Below are positions 61,062 through 64,000 of a DNA stretch of 64,000 bases, in pieces. The first letter of the stretch is position 1. Each line of letters opens with the position of its first letter. A program made the translations under genes and the position numbers. The notes under the pieces were generated by a model, which was given only the letters and a program-made list of their open reading frames with translations, did not search any database and was not told the origin of the DNA. The DNA is from Rhizobium redzepovicii. GTDB lineage: Bacteria > Pseudomonadota > Alphaproteobacteria > Rhizobiales > Rhizobiaceae. The stretch spans positions 33,285 through 97,284 of the forward strand of contig NZ_JAILYH010000023.1 of NCBI RefSeq assembly GCF_019793435.1, written 5' to 3'.

Positions 61062-61099
61062 GAAGGTGCCCGCCTTGAATGCATGTCCTGGAGAATGAA

Positions 61100-61762
61100 A
61101 TGACGACAAAGAAATCCCTCGGGCTGCCATCCGTGAAATGGATCGCGATAGCCGCCGTCGCGGGCGTCGTTGCCGGTGCGGCTGCGGTATACGTGAAGGA
61201 GACGGGGATTGGCAATGGCGGCGGTGAGACGGCGTCTGTCGAATGCAAGCTGGCCCGGGATCGCATCGCCAGCGTTACACCGCTGATGAAGGGGCAGGTG
61301 GCCGCCATGGTCGCCGCCTATGAGCCGCGCAAGCTGACGGCGGTCTCCTTCAACGGGCCGGACGGCAAGCCGCTGACGCTCGATCATTTTGCCGGCAAGA
61401 CCGTGCTCCTCAATCTCTGGGCGACATGGTGCGTTCCCTGCCGCGAGGAGATGCCGGCGCTGAACGCGCTCGAAAAGGAGATGGGCAGCGACAAGTTCCA
61501 GGTCGTGCCCGTCAATATCGACAGCGGCGACGACGACAAGCCGAAGACCTTCCTGGCCGAGACCGGCGTCGATGCGCTGCAGCTCTATCGCGACAAAACG
61601 ATTGCGGTGTTCAACAGCCTGAAGAAAGAGGGGCTCGCCATGGGGCTGCCGGTGACGCTGCTGATCGACGACAAGGGCTGCCTGATCTCCGCCATGAACG
61701 GACCCGCCGCCTGGGACAGCGAGGACGCCAAGACTCTCATCAAGGGTGCGATCGGATCGTAA
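61100..61762 (+). CDS. TlpA-like thiol:disulfide oxidoreductase, membrane-anchored
   Basis: 220 aa from ATG 61100 (GGAG 7 bases upstream). A membrane anchor lies at about residues 14-36 and a thioredoxin-like domain at about 85-215, with active site WCVPC in LWATWCVPCREEM and cis-Pro in GLPVTLLID. TlpA-type proteins reduce periplasmic thiols, for example during cytochrome oxidase assembly. It shares a short divergent promoter region with argH, a gene order common in this group. Confidence 0.88.
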   Translation: MTTKKSLGLPSVKWIAIAAVAGVVAGAAAVYVKETGIGNGGGETASVECKLARDRIASVTPLMKGQVAAMVAAYEPRKLTAVSFNGPDGKPLTLDHFAGKTVLLNLWATWCVPCREEMPALNALEKEMGSDKFQVVPVNIDSGDDDKPKTFLAETGVDALQLYRDKTIAVFNSLKKEGLAMGLPVTLLIDDKGCLISAMNGPAAWDSEDAKTLIKGAIGS

Positions 61763-61771
61763 GGATATCAG

Positions 61772-61864
61772 TCAGGAGTCGCCATCGCCTCTGATCAGGA
61801 AAACGCCGGCAATTCCGATAAGGACGCAGCATTGCAGCAGGAACATCGGTGTTTCGGTCGACAT
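61772..61864 (-). CDS. 30-aa single-pass membrane micro-protein
   Basis: ATG 61864 follows a near-ideal ribosome-binding site (GGGAGGAAACGCC). Translation starts MSTETPMFLLQCCVLIGIAG and ends RGDGDS. One membrane segment fills residues 7-24. It stands alone between tlpA and the dehydrogenase gene. The strong start signal supports a real gene, but function is unknown. Confidence 0.55.
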   Translation of the reverse strand: MSTETPMFLLQCCVLIGIAGVFLIRGDGDS

Positions 61865-61944
61865 GGCGTTTCCTCCCATTCACGGCAAGGAAAGCATTTC
61901 ACGGGCGTCCGGTCTATTCGCCCGTTCTGATAATGCCTGCTTAC

Positions 61945-62826
61945 TTACCGTGTCGGGACCGGCACTTCGCCGCGATAGTCGTAGAAGCCGCGGCCGGACT
62001 TGCGCCCGAGCCAGCCGGCCTCGACATATTTCACCAGTAGCGGGCAGGGGCGGTATTTCGAGTCCGCCAGGCCGTCATGCAGCACCTGCATAATCGAAAG
62101 GCAGGTGTCGAGGCCGATGAAATCGGCAAGCTGCAGCGGTCCCATCGGATGGTTGGCGCCGAGTTTCATCGCCGTGTCGATGGCGTCGACCGTGCCGACG
62201 CCTTCATAGAGCGTGTAGATCGCCTCGTTGATCATCGGCAGTAGGATGCGGTTGACGATGAAGGCCGGGAAATCCTCGGCGACAGTGATGGTCTTTTCCA
62301 GCGTGCCGACGAATTCCTTGGCGGCCGAGAAGGTCTTCTCATCGGTGGCGATGCCGCGCACCAGTTCGACCAGCTTCATCACCGGCACCGGGTTCATGAA
62401 ATGAATGCCCATGAAGCGTTCGGGGCGGTCGGTGGCGGCAGCAAGCCGGGTGATTGAAAGGGAAGAGGTGTTGGTGGCAAGCAGCGCTTCCGGCTTCAGG
62501 ACTGGACAAACCTGCGCATAGATCTTGCGCTTGACCGTTTCATCCTCGGTGGCGGCCTCGATGACGAGATCGGAGGGTGCGAGATCATTGACATCGGACG
62601 AGCCCGTGATGAGCGACAGGGTCGACTTGCGCTCCTCTTCGGTCATCTTGCTGTTCGTCACCAGACGAGCCAGGTTGCCGTTGATGGTGGCAAGGCCAGA
62701 CTCGATGCGATCCTGTGAGAGATCGTAGATGTGAACCCTGTAACCTGCGGCGGCCGAAACATGCGCGATGCCGCAGCCCATCTGGCCGGCACCGATAATA
62801 CCAATATTCTTCAACACCGCATTCAT
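61945..62826 (-). CDS. 3-hydroxybutyryl-CoA dehydrogenase
   Basis: 293 aa from ATG 62826. The NAD site is GIIGAGQMGCGIAHV at about residues 9-23, the catalytic His lies in GIHFMNPVPVMKLVE, and FPAFIVNRILLPMINEA is typical. It interconverts acetoacetyl-CoA and 3-hydroxybutyryl-CoA. It is downstream of etfBA on the same strand, which fits a fatty acid or hydroxybutyrate oxidation cluster. Confidence 0.92.
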   Translation of the reverse strand: MNAVLKNIGIIGAGQMGCGIAHVSAAAGYRVHIYDLSQDRIESGLATINGNLARLVTNSKMTEEERKSTLSLITGSSDVNDLAPSDLVIEAATEDETVKRKIYAQVCPVLKPEALLATNTSSLSITRLAAATDRPERFMGIHFMNPVPVMKLVELVRGIATDEKTFSAAKEFVGTLEKTITVAEDFPAFIVNRILLPMINEAIYTLYEGVGTVDAIDTAMKLGANHPMGPLQLADFIGLDTCLSIMQVLHDGLADSKYRPCPLLVKYVEAGWLGRKSGRGFYDYRGEVPVPTR

Positions 62827-62975
62827 CTCCAAACCCCCGCACGGCATCTGCCCCCGCGCTGCCGCATTTTTTAGCAATGCTGCCGGACGAAGGATCGCCC
62901 GGCAGCAGTAGTAGCCCGATAAAAGATAATTTTCCAGTCATTCGCAAGTGCGAAAGAAAAGCATTTGAGGCGTTT

Positions 62976-63018
62976 GAAGCGCGTCGTGATCTTTCGGATT
63001 CGCTTCTCGCGCTTTCGG
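62976..63018. repeat. Rhizobial intergenic mosaic-type repeat, copy 3 (partial)
   Basis: GAAGCGCGTCGTGATCTTTC and the following bases match the first block of the copy at 29136. The palindromic second block is reduced: only GCGCGACCTGCATTAGA follows, next to the etfA stop. It sits between etfA and the dehydrogenase gene. Confidence 0.6.
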
Positions 63019-63035
63019 TCTTTGCGCGACCTGCA

Positions 63036-63965
63036 TTAGAGCGCCTTTTCCAGTTCCGGCAGGGCTTCGAACAGATCGGCGACGAGGCCGTAGTCGGCGA
63101 CCTGGAAGATCGGCGCCTCCTCGTCCTTGTTGATGGCGACGATCACCTTGCTGTCCTTCATGCCGGCCAGATGCTGGATGGCCCCGGAGATGCCGGCGGC
63201 GATATAGAGCTGCGGGGCGACGACCTTGCCGGTCTGGCCGACCTGCCAGTCGTTCGGCGCATAACCGGCATCGACGGCCGCGCGGGATGCACCGACGGCA
63301 GCCCCGAGCTTGTCGGCAAGCGGCAGGATGACTTCCTTGAATTTTTCCGCAGAGCCAAGTGCCCGGCCGCCGGAGAGGATGATCTTCGCCGAGGTCAGCT
63401 CCGGACGGTCGGAGGCCGACAGCGCATCCTTCACGAAACGCGACAGACCCGGATCGGAGACCGCCGCGATCGCCTCGACAGAGGCAGACCCGCCTTCCGT
63501 GGCGGAAGCAAACGAGGCGGTGCGCACGGTGATCACCTTCCTGGTATCGCTTGCCTGCACCGTCTGGATGGCATTGCCGGCATAGATCGGCCGCTTGAAG
63601 GTGTCGGGGCTGACAACCTCGATGATCTCCGAGACCTGGGCGACATCGAGCAGGGCAGCGACGCGCGGCAGCACGTTCTTGCCGACCGAGGTGGCGGCAG
63701 AGACGATGGTGTCATAGGAGCCGGCCAGCGAGACGATCAGGTCGGCAAGCGGTTCGGCCAGATTGTTGGCAAGCGCGTCGCTTTCGGCCAGCAGCACCTT
63801 GGAGACGCCGGCGAGCTTGGCAGCGGCATCGGCCGCAGTCTTGGCGCCCTTGCCGGCGACGAGGATGTGGATATCGGAGCCGATCTGGCTTGCTGCCGTC
63901 AGCGCCTTGGCGGTCTGGTCGGAAAGGCTGACATTGTCGTGGTCGGCCAGAAGAAGAATGGTCAT
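63036..63965 (-). CDS. etfA: Electron transfer flavoprotein subunit alpha
   Basis: 309 aa. The C-terminal FAD-binding domain is clear: LSGGRALGSAEKFKEVILPL, APNDWQVGQTGKVVAPQLYIA and GISGAIQHLAGMKDSKVIVAIN. It passes electrons from acyl-CoA and other dehydrogenases to the quinone pool through ETF-QO. The etfB stop lies about 23 bases upstream. Confidence 0.96.
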   Translation of the reverse strand: MTILLLADHDNVSLSDQTAKALTAASQIGSDIHILVAGKGAKTAADAAAKLAGVSKVLLAESDALANNLAEPLADLIVSLAGSYDTIVSAATSVGKNVLPRVAALLDVAQVSEIIEVVSPDTFKRPIYAGNAIQTVQASDTRKVITVRTASFASATEGGSASVEAIAAVSDPGLSRFVKDALSASDRPELTSAKIILSGGRALGSAEKFKEVILPLADKLGAAVGASRAAVDAGYAPNDWQVGQTGKVVAPQLYIAAGISGAIQHLAGMKDSKVIVAINKDEEAPIFQVADYGLVADLFEALPELEKAL

Positions 63966-63988
63966 GATGGTGTTCTCTCTTTCCTGCC

Positions 63989-64000
63989 TTAAAGCACGCC
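63989..64000 (-). CDS. etfB: Last codons of etfB (cut by window)
   Basis: Only G-V-L-stop is visible on the minus strand directly before etfA. The call rests on the fixed etfB-etfA order. Confidence 0.5.
   Translation of the reverse strand, partial: GVL

Overview
The window is a junction between a mobile defence island (about 1-23,700) and ordinary chromosome (about 23,700-64,000) of a fast-growing rhizobium, most like Rhizobium or a close relative. The genus call rests on the core gene set and order (aroK-aroB-corC, cobS-cobT, hisC-tyrC, gloB-cupin, ftsE-ftsX, cpdR, lysA-lptM-argH, etfA), on rhizobial intergenic mosaic repeats at three places, on CtrA-type TTAACCAT boxes, and on a tRNA-Arg(CCU) gene with a group I intron, as known from Agrobacterium.

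Island, left part (1-10,176): a DISARM-type anti-phage locus. drmMI (adenine methylase, cut by the left edge), drmA (helicase) and drmB (DUF1998) are present. Between drmMI and drmA sit three extra genes: a small membrane-anchored protein, an XRE-ImmA regulator/protease with its own palindromic operator, and a PIN-like nuclease. They are packed so tightly that they are probably co-transcribed. No phospholipase-D drmC is seen; the gene after drmB instead encodes a likely PD-(D/E)XK nuclease.

Island, middle (11,487-19,277): on the minus strand, a HEPN-like protein and a coiled-coil/winged-helix protein. Then a non-coding stretch of about 830 bp with a promoter-like element and five strong inverted repeats, a 68-aa protein, and three closely linked genes matching the gamma-mobile-trio module: gmtY (tyrosine recombinase), gmtZ (second, very large recombinase-like protein with a cysteine cluster) and gmtX. 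These are probably the mobility genes of the island.

Island, right end (19,768-23,715): a convergent, overlapping pair (TcmP and Gp37/Gp68-like), a RES-domain toxin-like protein, a tRNA-Arg(CCU) with a 225-nt group I intron, then CAGTAAA-type repeats, then a 29-nt 5' fragment of another tRNA. The simplest reading is that the island inserted into the resident tRNA gene, destroyed it, and carries the intron-bearing tRNA-Arg(CCU) as a replacement.

Core part: M20 amidohydrolase; D,D-carboxypeptidase; COG0523 GTPase; TusA; L,D-transpeptidase lipoprotein; accA; xerD; aroK-aroB-corC; bolA and a J-domain protein; cobS-cobT; a queuosine-precursor transporter with a possible preQ1-type pseudoknot leader; rpmB; gloB-cupin; hisC-tyrC-GNAT; plsC-like; ydcF-like; ftsEX; hpt; cpdR; a large TIGR02302 protein; lysA-lptM; argH divergent from tlpA; a 3-hydroxybutyryl-CoA dehydrogenase; etfA and the last codons of etfB. 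Most of this is ordinary metabolism, envelope and cell-cycle housekeeping. No CRISPR array, rRNA or complete insertion sequence was seen.
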